Shown piece after piece: positions 47,871-57,941 of a DNA stretch of 64,000 nt. The stretch is from Lishizhenia sp965656535 (GTDB lineage Bacteria > Bacteroidota > Bacteroidia > Flavobacteriales_D > Crocinitomicaceae): contig CBFHKX010000002.1 in assembly GCA_965656535.1 (NCBI GenBank), positions 310,001-374,000 on the forward strand, written 5' to 3'. The notes below the pieces were generated by a model, which saw nothing but the letters and a program-made list of their open reading frames with translations, did not search any database and was not told the origin of the DNA. The first letter of the stretch is position 1; each line of letters begins with the position of its first letter. The position numbers were made by a program, and so were the translations under genes.

Positions 47871-48929
47871 TTAGTATTTCCACTTATTTGCTAAAGCAAC
47901 TAAAGATAACATTACCGGAACTTCAATTAATACTCCCACAACGGTAGCTAAAGATGCTCCAGAATTTAAACCAAAAAGAGAAATGGCTACGGCTACGGCT
48001 AACTCAAAAAAGTTACTAGCACCTATCATAGCCGAAGGAGCGCAAATTGAATGTTTTAGTTTAAAATACTTCCCAGCAAACCAACTGATAAAAAAGATAA
48101 AATAGGTTTGAAGCGTAAGTGGAACTGCAATTAGTAAAATTGCCAAAGGATTACTAATGATTGTTTTACCTTGGAATGCAAAAATTAAAACAAGCGTAAG
48201 CAATAAGGCAAAAATAGAAATTGGCTTGAGTCGTTTTAGAAAAACGCTTTCAAACCACTCTTTCCCTTTACTACGAATCAAAACTTTGTTTGTTGCATAA
48301 CCAGCAATTAGAGGAATTAAAACAAAAACAACAACAGAAGTGATTAAAGTGCCAAAAGGAATACCAATGATTTCTCCATTTCCATTTAAAAATTGAATAT
48401 CGAACCAAGAGAAGAGTAGTCCTACTATAGGAACGAAAGCAACAAGTAAAATCAGGTCGTTTACCGACACTTGAACAAGGGTATAATTTGCGTCGCCTTT
48501 AGTGAGGTAGGACCAAACAAAAACCATAGCCGTGCAAGGAGCTGCGCCTAGAAGTATAGCACCTGCCAAGTACTGCTCTGCTTCTTCGGGCGACATCCAG
48601 GCTTGGTAGACTTTGTGAAAAAATAAATAGGCGAAAATTGCCATGGTAAAAGGTTTGATTAGCCAATTTACTACAACTGTCAATCCAAGTCCTTTCCAGT
48701 TTCTTGAAACATATTTGAGAGAAGAAAAATCTATTTGAACCATCATGGGATAAATCATAAGCCAAACTAAAATAGAAACAGGAACGTTGACGGTAAAAAT
48801 GTTCCAATCACTTAAAACGTGTATACTGTCTCCTGATAAAAAACCTACTGTAATGCCTAAAGCAATGCACAGTAATACCCAAAGTGTGAGGTATTTTTCG
48901 AAAAAACCTATTTTTAATTCTTCATTCAT
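47871..48929 (-). CDS. ACR3-family arsenite efflux permease
   Basis: 352 residues, ten membrane spans. Exports As(OH)3 using the membrane potential. FEKYLTLWVLLCIALGITVG is the classic ACR3 start, and GAILLGAAPCTAMVFVWS holds the essential Cys132. Later GKGKEW-like loop and FSLKHSICAPSAMIGASNFFELAVAVAI match the family. The ATG overlaps the stop of the arsC-like gene (ATGA, 48926-48929), so the two are translationally coupled. Confidence 0.96.
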   Translation of the reverse strand: MNEELKIGFFEKYLTLWVLLCIALGITVGFLSGDSIHVLSDWNIFTVNVPVSILVWLMIYPMMVQIDFSSLKYVSRNWKGLGLTVVVNWLIKPFTMAIFAYLFFHKVYQAWMSPEEAEQYLAGAILLGAAPCTAMVFVWSYLTKGDANYTLVQVSVNDLILLVAFVPIVGLLFSWFDIQFLNGNGEIIGIPFGTLITSVVVFVLIPLIAGYATNKVLIRSKGKEWFESVFLKRLKPISIFALLLTLVLIFAFQGKTIISNPLAILLIAVPLTLQTYFIFFISWFAGKYFKLKHSICAPSAMIGASNFFELAVAVAISLFGLNSGASLATVVGVLIEVPVMLSLVALANKWKY

Positions 48930-49534
48930 AGATTGTTAATTTTAGAAAATACGTAAAACATTTCTGTTGCAATTTCAAAAGAACGATAATCATAAAAACT
49001 ACTTTCTAAAGGTGTGTTATCGTACTTTTTTGGATCTTCATAGCGAATCGGTATGCGCGCATCACAGCCTAATACGAAAGGACAGTTTTCATCAGCATGA
49101 GAACAAGTCATAATTGCAGCAAAATTGTCGGATGGATTGCTTTTATTGTCATAGATCTTAGAGAACATATCTAATCCGTTTGACTGTTTATCCCAATTAA
49201 TGGAATAAATTGGGTTATTAGATTCGTTTTTCGAGATTTTAAATCCAAATCGGTTTAAGGAGGATATGGCACGTTTATTAAAAGCAGTTTCTTCAGTCCC
49301 TCCGCTGTAACACGTTGCTTTAACGTCGTAATAAACAGCTGCTACGTTAGCCCAAAGTTGTGATAACTGGCTCCTTCTAGAGTTGTGTGTACATATAAAG
49401 TTTAACTGAACTGGAGCGCCAATCTTTCTTTTATTCACTATATAGTGCGTTAACACTTCTAACTCTAACTTACGTTTTGTAGAAATTGTATCAAAATCTA
49501 TCTTATCAATTACCTGTGCAATCTTAGGAAACAT
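48926..49534 (-). CDS. Arsenate reductase-like low-molecular-weight protein tyrosine phosphatase
   Basis: 202 residues from ATG 49534. Cytosolic reduction of arsenate to arsenite. P-loop CTHNSRRS (Cys48) and a downstream Cys144-x6-Cys151 pair (TCSHADENCPF) reproduce the three redox cysteines of thioredoxin-coupled ArsC enzymes. GCDARIPIRYEDPKKYDNTP is the usual C-terminal block. An N-terminal helical part of about 40 residues precedes the catalytic fold. The frame stays open upstream to 49642, but that part lies inside the DUF6428 gene. Feeds arsenite to the ACR3 pump. Confidence 0.93.
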   Translation of the reverse strand: MFPKIAQVIDKIDFDTISTKRKLELEVLTHYIVNKRKIGAPVQLNFICTHNSRRSQLSQLWANVAAVYYDVKATCYSGGTEETAFNKRAISSLNRFGFKISKNESNNPIYSINWDKQSNGLDMFSKIYDNKSNPSDNFAAIMTCSHADENCPFVLGCDARIPIRYEDPKKYDNTPLESSFYDYRSFEIATEMFYVFSKINNL

Positions 49535-49544
49535 CTTATTATTT

Positions 49545-50024
49545 TTAGCAACACCCAGAACCTGGTGTACAATTGTTTGCTTCTTTATCTTTTTGAGATA
49601 ATGAGGATAGAGATACTTTGAGTTTTTCTTCTGGGATTCCACATTTATCTTTTGCCAAACAGTCTGTAGTTCTTGGAATTAGTTCGAAATATGTACCATT
49701 AAATTCTAATCCGTATTTACCAATAGTGTCACCTTGATACTCAACTTCTATTTCTTCGTTTGAGATACCTAACTTTTCTTCAGATAATGAGATGATGTTC
49801 AGAAGTTTCTCAGGGTGTAATCTATGGTCATAATCATTTGCTTCCCAAAGTTGAAAATTTACAACCTTTTCATTTCGTATTGTTCCTCCACAATCGATAA
49901 ATTTTTTAGCAATTTCTCCTATTTCTGTAATATGAAAATGAGCAGGAACAAGCTTTCCGTTCGGTAGCTCAAACCCAATTGAAGCGCTTTCTTTTAAAAT
50001 GGATTTAAATGTGTTTAATTTCAT
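49545..50024 (-). CDS. DUF6428-like small protein of the arsenic operon
   Basis: 159 residues, no signal peptide. Typical opening KLNTFKSILKESASIGFELPNGKLVPAHFHITEIGEI, then FQLWEANDYDHRLHPEKLLNII, IEVEYQGDTIGKYGL and a Cys-rich tail (CLAKDKCG near 128, and NNCTPGSGCC at the end). It is a regular companion of Bacteroidetes arsR/arsC/acr3 genes but has no established activity. The tail cysteines might bind arsenite or another soft metal (inference). 9-10 nt before the arsC-like gene. Confidence 0.85.
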   Translation of the reverse strand: MKLNTFKSILKESASIGFELPNGKLVPAHFHITEIGEIAKKFIDCGGTIRNEKVVNFQLWEANDYDHRLHPEKLLNIISLSEEKLGISNEEIEVEYQGDTIGKYGLEFNGTYFELIPRTTDCLAKDKCGIPEEKLKVSLSSLSQKDKEANNCTPGSGCC

Positions 50025-50038
50025 CTTTTTTTAATTTA

Positions 50039-50050
50039 ATATCGCGATAT
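50039..50050. promoter_or_regulatory. 12-bp palindrome between arsR and the arsenic genes (candidate ArsR operator)
   Basis: ATATCGCGATAT is a perfect palindrome followed by AACGATG, in the 50-nt gap after arsR. The string CGATATAA is shared with the region upstream of arsR (50429-50436). Confidence 0.45.
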
Positions 50051-50074
50051 AACGATGTACTTTAGTAAATTTTT

Positions 50075-50410
50075 TTAACTACAAGTTTTTTCAGAACATA
50101 AAGTATGTTGCTTAAAAAAATCTTCAAAAACTGTTTTTATTTCTAACCACTTGTTGGTATTGATACAATAATTCATTGCATTTCCTTCTATTGTACCTTG
50201 AATAATTCCTATATTTTTTAATTCTTTGAGGTGTTGACTAATTGTAGCTTGTGCTAGGCCTAATTCTTCAACTAGGTTTGAATTTATGCAAGATTTAGAT
50301 TTTAATAAATACTCTAGAATTGCTATTCTAGCAGGATGCGCAAATACTTTTCCAAGTTGTGAAAAGTTATTTTGCTCTTCTGTAAATAGATTTGTTTTTG
50401 TTAATCCCAT
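50075..50410 (-). CDS. ArsR-family transcriptional regulator
   Basis: 111 residues, a winged helix-turn-helix repressor. GKVFAHPARIAILEYLLKSKSC, LVEELGLAQATISQHLKELKNIGIIQG (helix-turn-helix) and NYCINTNKW. The C-terminal TLCSEKTCS supplies two Cys that, with Cys41, could bind arsenite. It should repress its own operon and be released by As(III). It is the first gene of the arsenic operon. Confidence 0.93.
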   Translation of the reverse strand: MGLTKTNLFTEEQNNFSQLGKVFAHPARIAILEYLLKSKSCINSNLVEELGLAQATISQHLKELKNIGIIQGTIEGNAMNYCINTNKWLEIKTVFEDFFKQHTLCSEKTCS

Positions 50411-50414
50411 AACT

Positions 50415-50426
50415 ACATTGCAATGT
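50415..50426. promoter_or_regulatory. 12-bp palindrome just upstream of arsR
   Basis: ACATTGCAATGT is a perfect palindrome 5 nt before the arsR start codon, followed by TACGATATAA. Position fits autoregulation. Confidence 0.4.
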
Positions 50427-50558
50427 TACGATATAATTTTTAATTGACGAGTAAATATGTTTATTTCTTTAAACTTTATTTAGTTTAACTCCAAAACGAT
50501 AAGAGTAAGAAAGGCGTTTTAAGGATAAAAAAAGATTTATTCAAAGTAGTAAGCACGG

Positions 50559-51491
50559 CTAAATTCCTATTTTTAAAGAATGAGTAGGTGAATTTAATAG
50601 AGGTGTTACGGCTTGCGCTATTATTGCTTGAAGTTTTTTTAAGACAATTTTTTTCACGAAGTCGGTATGTGTAATTAAGCCAACTTGTCTACTTGGAACA
50701 GGTTCTGTAAAAGATATAATTTTAGATTTCATTTGTTCGTCTAGATTATTGGCGTAAAGTTGAGGAATGAGTGTAAGCGTTTCTTCAGCGTTTGTCATTT
50801 TAACCAAGCTATCTAAACTTCCTGATTTGAATTCATACGTACGTTTTTCTTTTGCTTTTTGATTTGATAGTTCGCATATTTTTAATACTTGAGAGCGTAA
50901 ACAGTGTCCTTCATTAAGCAAGGATAGGTTTTCATAATCTAGTTCGCTTACATCAATATTTCGGGTGTATTTATGCTGCCTACTATCATAAATCAGAAAA
51001 GGTTCAGTGTAAATTTCAGTTTCAACAAGTAGAGGATTTTCTAATGGGAGAGCTGCTATTCCAATATCTATACTTTTAGATAACAGTGCTTTTTCTATCT
51101 GTGCAGTTGTCATTTCTTCTATAGTAATATTCATTTTATCAAAAGAAGAAACAAAGGTTCTAAAGAATAATGGCATTAAATCAGGTGCTATTGTAGGAAT
51201 AATACCAATACTTAAGCTACCTACCATTTCTCCTTTTAATTCTTGAACTAGGTAGTTTAACTGGTTAATTTCATTGTTTATAATTACTAGTCTATCTATA
51301 ATTTGGGTTCCTTCTTTAGTAATTGAAACTGGTTTTGTTTTTCGGTTAAAAAGCTTAATGCCAATCTCTTGTTCTAATTTACCTATCATGGTACTTAAGG
51401 TAGATTGCGTTACAAAACATTTTTCAGCAGCAGCTTCAAAGTTCTCAGACTCTACCACTGCAAGTACGTATTTAAATTGTTGGATATTCAC
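50559..51491 (-). CDS. oxyR: OxyR-type LysR-family peroxide regulator
   Basis: 310 residues, GTG start at 51491. N-terminal LysR helix-turn-helix (FEAAAEKCFVTQSTLSTMIGKLEQEIG, LFNRKTKPVSITKEG), followed by the LysR effector domain. Cys197 and Cys206 in EGHCLRSQVLKIC have the same 9-residue offset and sequence context as the redox pair C199/C208 of E. coli OxyR. It is divergent from katG with a 98-nt spacer, so katG is the obvious target. Confidence 0.92.
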   Translation of the reverse strand: MNIQQFKYVLAVVESENFEAAAEKCFVTQSTLSTMIGKLEQEIGIKLFNRKTKPVSITKEGTQIIDRLVIINNEINQLNYLVQELKGEMVGSLSIGIIPTIAPDLMPLFFRTFVSSFDKMNITIEEMTTAQIEKALLSKSIDIGIAALPLENPLLVETEIYTEPFLIYDSRQHKYTRNIDVSELDYENLSLLNEGHCLRSQVLKICELSNQKAKEKRTYEFKSGSLDSLVKMTNAEETLTLIPQLYANNLDEQMKSKIISFTEPVPSRQVGLITHTDFVKKIVLKKLQAIIAQAVTPLLNSPTHSLKIGI

Positions 51492-51526
51492 AGGGTTAAT
51501 TTTTTAACATTGATGTTGTCAATAAA

Positions 51527-51541
51527 GATATAGAAAATATC
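51527..51541. promoter_or_regulatory. Inverted repeat in the oxyR-katG spacer (candidate OxyR site)
   Basis: GATAT-AGAAA-ATATC, in the middle of the divergent spacer. LysR regulators bind such interrupted repeats; assignment to OxyR is by position only. Confidence 0.35.
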
Positions 51542-51577
51542 GTTTTTATAGGTGTTATTTTTAGCTTTAATTTGTAA

Positions 51578-53860
<2,283 letters not shown>

Positions 53861-53876
53861 TTCAAAACAGATAGAT

Positions 53877-53913
53877 AAAAAAAGAGCTAATCGAATTGAT
53901 TAGCTCTTTTTAT
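53877..53913. terminator. Bidirectional terminator between katG and the Fur-family gene
   Basis: 12-bp stem AAAGAGCTAATC / GATTAGCTCTTT, loop GAATT, with A-run on the left and T-run on the right. Confidence 0.9.
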
Positions 53914-53916
53914 TTT

Positions 53917-54291
53917 TTAGGCACAATTTGAACAAACGCCATTTACCACACCATAAAAATCATGAATAATGTATCCTTTTAGTGCTGGCATTTTGACTTT
54001 TTCATCTAAACATTCCACTTTTTCGCATTTTTCACATTTAAAATGAAAATGATTGTGGGCATGTTCTTCGTGCGAACATTTTTTACACGCTGCGTAGAAT
54101 AATTTCCCAGATGGATCCACAACTTTGTGAATGAGTCCATCTTCTTCAAATGCTTGAAGTGTTCTATAGACGGTAGACCTATCTGCTGTTCCGCTTAAAG
54201 ATTCTTCAATCATAGCAGACGAAATAGCTTCTGTTGAAGTCTTAAACATCTCTAGAATTTTTTTTCGAGTGGGAGTGTTTCTTCTTTTCAC
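53917..54291 (-). CDS. Fur-family metalloregulator (Zur- or PerR-like)
   Basis: 124 residues, GTG start. N-terminal winged helix (TRKKILEMFKTSTEAISSAMIEESL, then DRSTVYRTLQAFEEDGLIHKV), then a dimerisation domain with two CxxC pairs: CKKC (near 69-72), CEKC (near 85-88) and a final CSNC, plus HEEHAHNHFHFKC. The full set of structural Zn cysteines and His-rich sensing residues fits a Fur-superfamily repressor. As the last gene of an operon with a TonB receptor and a His-rich lipoprotein, Zur is the best guess; PerR or Fur remain possible. Confidence 0.88.
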   Translation of the reverse strand: MKRRNTPTRKKILEMFKTSTEAISSAMIEESLSGTADRSTVYRTLQAFEEDGLIHKVVDPSGKLFYAACKKCSHEEHAHNHFHFKCEKCEKVECLDEKVKMPALKGYIIHDFYGVVNGVCSNCA

Positions 54292-54323
54292 AGTGCGAAA
54301 ATTATAGATTTTTTTAGAATTTA

Positions 54324-54806
54324 TTAAATCTTTTCAACTTTTATTTTTACTCGAGAACCAGAGTATCCGACAGTTGAACTAGAGGTAAATTCCATTACTT
54401 TCTTTTCCCTTTTCTCTACCTCGTACACACCGCTAAAGTTGGCAGCCTGTTCCGCAGCTTCTTCCGCTGCATGGTCGTGCTCATGCTCTCCTTCTTCCTC
54501 GTGATCATGTTCTTCGGCTTGGTAGGATAATTCGAAAACCTCTCCTTTTTCTCTGAATTGCCAAATAAATTCGGCATGACCACCTTCATCATTTTTCCAT
54601 TCTCCATAACAAGACTCATCGTAAATATCACAATCGTCAATCTCCCATTTCGGAAGCTCTTCTTCGTTTACTCCATTTACAGAAAGTTCAGTTACTTTCC
54701 AATCTCCTGTTTTCATTAATCTTTTTGATGCAGATTTAACTTTATTACAGCTGTTTAATCCTGTTAAAAAAAGCATTCCTACGGCAACTACTAATATTCT
54801 TTTCAT
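54324..54806 (-). CDS. His/Glu-rich lipoprotein of the TonB-receptor operon
   Basis: 160 residues. Lipoprotein signal with Cys20 (LNSC, then NKVKS). A lipocalin-like opening (KTGDWKVTELSVNGVNEEE), Asp/Cys-rich segment (DDCDIYDESCYGEW) and a stretch at 98-113 (EEHDHEEEGEHEHDHA) made almost only of His, Glu and Asp, as in metal-buffering loops. Predicted to hold Zn2+ (or another divalent metal) at the outer membrane. 4 nt after the preceding lipoprotein gene. Confidence 0.75.
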   Translation of the reverse strand: MKRILVVAVGMLFLTGLNSCNKVKSASKRLMKTGDWKVTELSVNGVNEEELPKWEIDDCDIYDESCYGEWKNDEGGHAEFIWQFREKGEVFELSYQAEEHDHEEEGEHEHDHAAEEAAEQAANFSGVYEVEKREKKVMEFTSSSTVGYSGSRVKIKVEKI

Positions 54807-54810
54807 CTTA

Positions 54811-55380
54811 TTATTGAATTATCGTTACAAAATTTAATTCTATATCTGTTTCTCCTGGTGCGCAAGAACCATCTTTAATTCCTGGTTGGTGTTTTAAAGA
54901 AATTTCTGTTGTACCTTGACTTGCAGCACCTGTTACCCATTGCGATTGTAAACCAACTTCAAAGGTTCCGTCTGTGTCTGTTCTAGTAATCATCACATTT
55001 GCACCTGTTGGAGTAAAACAAAATAAATGTTCGTCATCTTCTTCTAACACTTCATTTGAAATTGTGTCGGCTGGACTTTCAGATTCATTTAACAAAATAA
55101 TTTCCGCGTTGTAGGTCGTATTTTCTGCTAAAACAATGTCGTCAAACTGAGAAGGAGCATTACCACCATCTCCATCTTGGTCTCTAAAAATAGCTTCTAC
55201 CGTTGGCGCAACGTTTGCAGGATCAGTAAAGATTATTTTAAAGGTTGTAATTAGTTCTACTTCGTTCTGGTCTGGAGCAGGAACATCTACTAAGTCATCG
55301 TCTTTTTTACAAGAAACAAGAACCGTTGCAATTAGTCCTGTAAACAAGAAATACTGAACTGTTTTTTTCATCTTCTTCAT
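54811..55380 (-). CDS. Lipoprotein of the TonB-receptor operon
   Basis: 189 residues. Lipoprotein signal with Cys24 (LVSC, then KKDDD). The mature part (NEVELITTFKIIFTDP, FRDQDGDGGNAPSQFDDIVLAENTTYNAEIILLNESE, EVLEEDDEHLFCF, TEISLKHQPGIKDG) matches a flavobacterial lipoprotein type that I have seen described as type 1 periplasmic-binding-fold-like and found next to such receptors. The DQDGDGG and EEDDEH stretches are acidic and could coordinate metal. Co-transcribed with the receptor gene (12 nt apart). Confidence 0.75.
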   Translation of the reverse strand: MKKMKKTVQYFLFTGLIATVLVSCKKDDDLVDVPAPDQNEVELITTFKIIFTDPANVAPTVEAIFRDQDGDGGNAPSQFDDIVLAENTTYNAEIILLNESESPADTISNEVLEEDDEHLFCFTPTGANVMITRTDTDGTFEVGLQSQWVTGAASQGTTEISLKHQPGIKDGSCAPGETDIELNFVTIIQ

Positions 55381-55392
55381 TTTATTTGTTAT

Positions 55393-57699
55393 TTATTGAT
55401 TAATGGGGATTTTAATTCGTACTGAAATATTTCTGCCTAATTCATCGGCATAATATCTAAAGCGGTTGAGATAATCTCGATAACGCGTGTTAAATAAGTT
55501 GTGTACACCAATAGAAACGTTAACTAAACTATATGGAGTTGTTATTTCTGAACTCAATGTGAGGTCAAACAAATTGTACGCATTTGGCGGAGCAATAAAA
55601 TCGCTATTCTCTGGAACGCGAGATTGTTCTGCTACGAAAGAGTGTTGAATAGAAAACTCATTTTGCGTTAAACCTTTAAACTGAGGTAAGCTTATGTTTA
55701 GTCCGTTCTTGAGGTTGTCTGCAGGCATTTGTATTAAATGATCATTTAAAGAAATATTGTAACCACGCAGCAGAGAAACATTTATGACGTATGAGAAAAC
55801 CTTATTTATTTGTGCTTCGGCAAAAAAATCAACACCATAAATTCTAGCTTCTGTTTCTTTAAAAATAAAGGTTGGAAAAGCACCCTTTATGGTTAGCGTA
55901 GGAGGGAGCTGTGGTTCTAAGAAGATATGATTTCTGAAATAATTAAAATAAGGCTGTACATTAACACGTAGCCATTTATAGTTTAAATCGTATTCAATAC
56001 TTGTATTTAAGGCGTCTTCTTGGTTTAAGTTGGCATCTCCAATTTCTACTGCTGCAGCTCCATGGTGTAATCCGTCACTGTAAAGCTCATTTATACTCGG
56101 TGGTCTCCAAGTTTTAGCTATGTTAAAGCGAATAGAACTAAATTTATTTATTGAGTATCTACCTCCTATATTAAATGCCCAATCTAAGTATTCATTGGTG
56201 GGAGATTGAATCTCATCGTTTTCCCAGAAAAAACTTTGGAGTCTTCTATAATCTACTCTTAAACCACCTTCCAATAACAATTTTTTAATTGTTTTTCTTT
56301 CAATCCAAAATAAGCCAGCACCTTGGTTTTCAAAGTTAGGTACAAACATTCTGCCCGTGTATGTGTTTTTTTGATAAATAGAATTTAGGCCAATTTCACC
56401 GCTAAATCCTTTTTTTGCAAAATGTTTCCAGTTTATATCAACCGTATGAGTGGTAAGTTCTAGTTGTAAATCGGGTCTATTTAAATTAGCTATTGAGTCA
56501 TTTAATGATTGGTCTTTGTCGTACTCATATCTCAGGTTGTACTGCCTGCCATATACCAAGTTCAGTTTGCCTATATCACCCGTTTTGAAATAAATTGAAA
56601 CTTTAGATAATTCGTGCTCTATACGTTGTCTAGGTCTGTCAATTTCATAAGAAAATTTGTCTTCTCCTAAGGGTTTTTCAAGGTTAAAAGTATTTTGTAA
56701 ATCGGTAAGGTTTCCGATATGACTTCCAGAAAATATGCCTAAATCGGTGTTGAATTGACTGTAAAATAGCTCAACTCCGTAGTTTTCTTTCTCCCAGTTT
56801 ACGAGCGTTGAAAAGTTAGTTTCTTTTATCCCAGAGTTATTAAGATAATAGCTAGGTGTATGTTGATTTCCTCCTCGTTTAAGAGAGCCTTGCAGTGATA
56901 GAGACAATGCGGGCAGCTTTTTTAATCGTGTATGAATACTACCCGATACAGCACCTTGTCTGCCGTTTGAGAGTCCAACTAAATTTACTTCACCATAAGT
57001 TCCTGCTGTTTTCGCAACGCGTGTGGGCTCTACTAAAATTACACCTCCAATTGCATCAAAGCCGTATTTAATGGAATTGGCTCCTTTAATTACCGAAATA
57101 GAGTTAGATACAAATGGGTCAATCTCTGGTGCGTGCTCAGCTCCCCACTGTTGACCTTCTTGTCTAATACTGTTATTTAAAATTAAAACACGATTACTGT
57201 GCAAACCATGAATAATAGGTTTGGCAATGGAGTTTCCTGTTTTTAAGGTACGGACACCGTTAATTTCTTCAAGCATACCACCTAACGAGAGTCCTCTAGT
57301 TTGATTGAGTTGTTTAGGAGTTAAACCATTTTTAATAAATGTATTTTGCTCGTTTTCGTCAATTATTACTTCAAATTCTTTCAGGTTGTGTATGTGATAA
57401 TCTAACAAAAGTGAAAGAGATGTATCTGCTTGTATAGTTATTTCATTCTCTTGTACAGTTTCTCCAAAACACCTTATTTGTAGTGTGTAGTTTCCTTTGC
57501 AAATATCATTGATTAAGAAAGATCCATCTTCTGCTATCCTAGCTCCTTTTTGTGCGTTAAGTAGTACAATTTGTAATGAATTGGTGGGTTCTTCAATATC
57601 TGTATGTATGGTGCCATCGAGTATAAAAGTGCAACTGTCTGTCTGACTAAAACCAAATAGGTTTGATAAAACTAAAATTATAGTATAAAATCTTTTCAC
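55393..57699 (-). CDS. TonB-dependent outer-membrane receptor, probable metal (zinc) uptake
   Basis: 768 residues, GTG start at 57699. Signal peptide (MKRFYTIILVLSNLFGFSQ), a carboxypeptidase-regulatory-like domain (about 27-105), a plug domain (RGLSLGGMLEEINGVRTLKTGNSIAKPIIHGLHSNRVLILNNSIRQEGQQWG, typical of ZnuD/CirA-like receptors) and a 22-strand barrel ending in RYRDYLNRFRYYADELGRNISVRIKIPINQ. The plug and the barrel HGLHSNRV/EHAPEID motifs carry His and acidic residues often seen in zinc-type receptors. First gene of a four-gene operon, preceded by a promoter overlapped by two palindromes. Confidence 0.9.
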   Translation of the reverse strand: MKRFYTIILVLSNLFGFSQTDSCTFILDGTIHTDIEEPTNSLQIVLLNAQKGARIAEDGSFLINDICKGNYTLQIRCFGETVQENEITIQADTSLSLLLDYHIHNLKEFEVIIDENEQNTFIKNGLTPKQLNQTRGLSLGGMLEEINGVRTLKTGNSIAKPIIHGLHSNRVLILNNSIRQEGQQWGAEHAPEIDPFVSNSISVIKGANSIKYGFDAIGGVILVEPTRVAKTAGTYGEVNLVGLSNGRQGAVSGSIHTRLKKLPALSLSLQGSLKRGGNQHTPSYYLNNSGIKETNFSTLVNWEKENYGVELFYSQFNTDLGIFSGSHIGNLTDLQNTFNLEKPLGEDKFSYEIDRPRQRIEHELSKVSIYFKTGDIGKLNLVYGRQYNLRYEYDKDQSLNDSIANLNRPDLQLELTTHTVDINWKHFAKKGFSGEIGLNSIYQKNTYTGRMFVPNFENQGAGLFWIERKTIKKLLLEGGLRVDYRRLQSFFWENDEIQSPTNEYLDWAFNIGGRYSINKFSSIRFNIAKTWRPPSINELYSDGLHHGAAAVEIGDANLNQEDALNTSIEYDLNYKWLRVNVQPYFNYFRNHIFLEPQLPPTLTIKGAFPTFIFKETEARIYGVDFFAEAQINKVFSYVINVSLLRGYNISLNDHLIQMPADNLKNGLNISLPQFKGLTQNEFSIQHSFVAEQSRVPENSDFIAPPNAYNLFDLTLSSEITTPYSLVNVSIGVHNLFNTRYRDYLNRFRYYADELGRNISVRIKIPINQ

Positions 57700-57712
57700 A
57701 ATTTATTAGCTT

Positions 57713-57730
57713 AATGCAACAGTGATGCAA
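57713..57730. promoter_or_regulatory. Operator-like palindrome, proximal site (over the -7 box)
   Basis: AATGCAACAGTGATGCAA: half-sites GCAAC and GATGC around a 3-nt centre at 57722, which is also the predicted transcript start. Related to the perfect copy 38 bp further upstream. Confidence 0.55.
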
Positions 57731-57758
57731 ATCTAAATCAATTTTATTTAAATGCAAC
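57728..57758 (-). promoter_or_regulatory. Core promoter of the TonB-receptor/Fur operon
   Basis: On the minus strand GTTG (57758-57755), a spacer of 19 nt, then TAGATTTG (57735-57728), an exact TAnnTTTG. Predicted start near 57722, about 22 nt before the GTG start codon. Confidence 0.6.
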
Positions 57759-57769
57759 ACCGTTGCGTT
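57751..57769. promoter_or_regulatory. Operator-like palindrome, distal site (over the -33 box)
   Basis: AATGCAACACCGTTGCGTT: perfect inverted repeat GCAAC-ACC-GTTGC centred at 57760. It covers the -33 region of the operon's promoter. Confidence 0.6.
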
Positions 57770-57941
57770 AAAACTTTCTGTTTTATTTTAAATATATCCA
57801 AGATCATCAATGTGTTGTTGGCGTGACTAAAGCTTAAAAAGTAGTATCAATTATAAAATCAATCTACGCCTTTTCCTCCTAAGCCATATATTCTGTCTTT
57901 CTTTGCATCTCTTTTAATAACAAGGCGAATCGTAAGGGGAA

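Noticed and set aside
49535..49642. 36-codon N-terminal extension of the arsC-like protein
   Set aside because: It lies within the coding sequence of the DUF6428 gene in another frame. ATG 49534 directly follows that gene.
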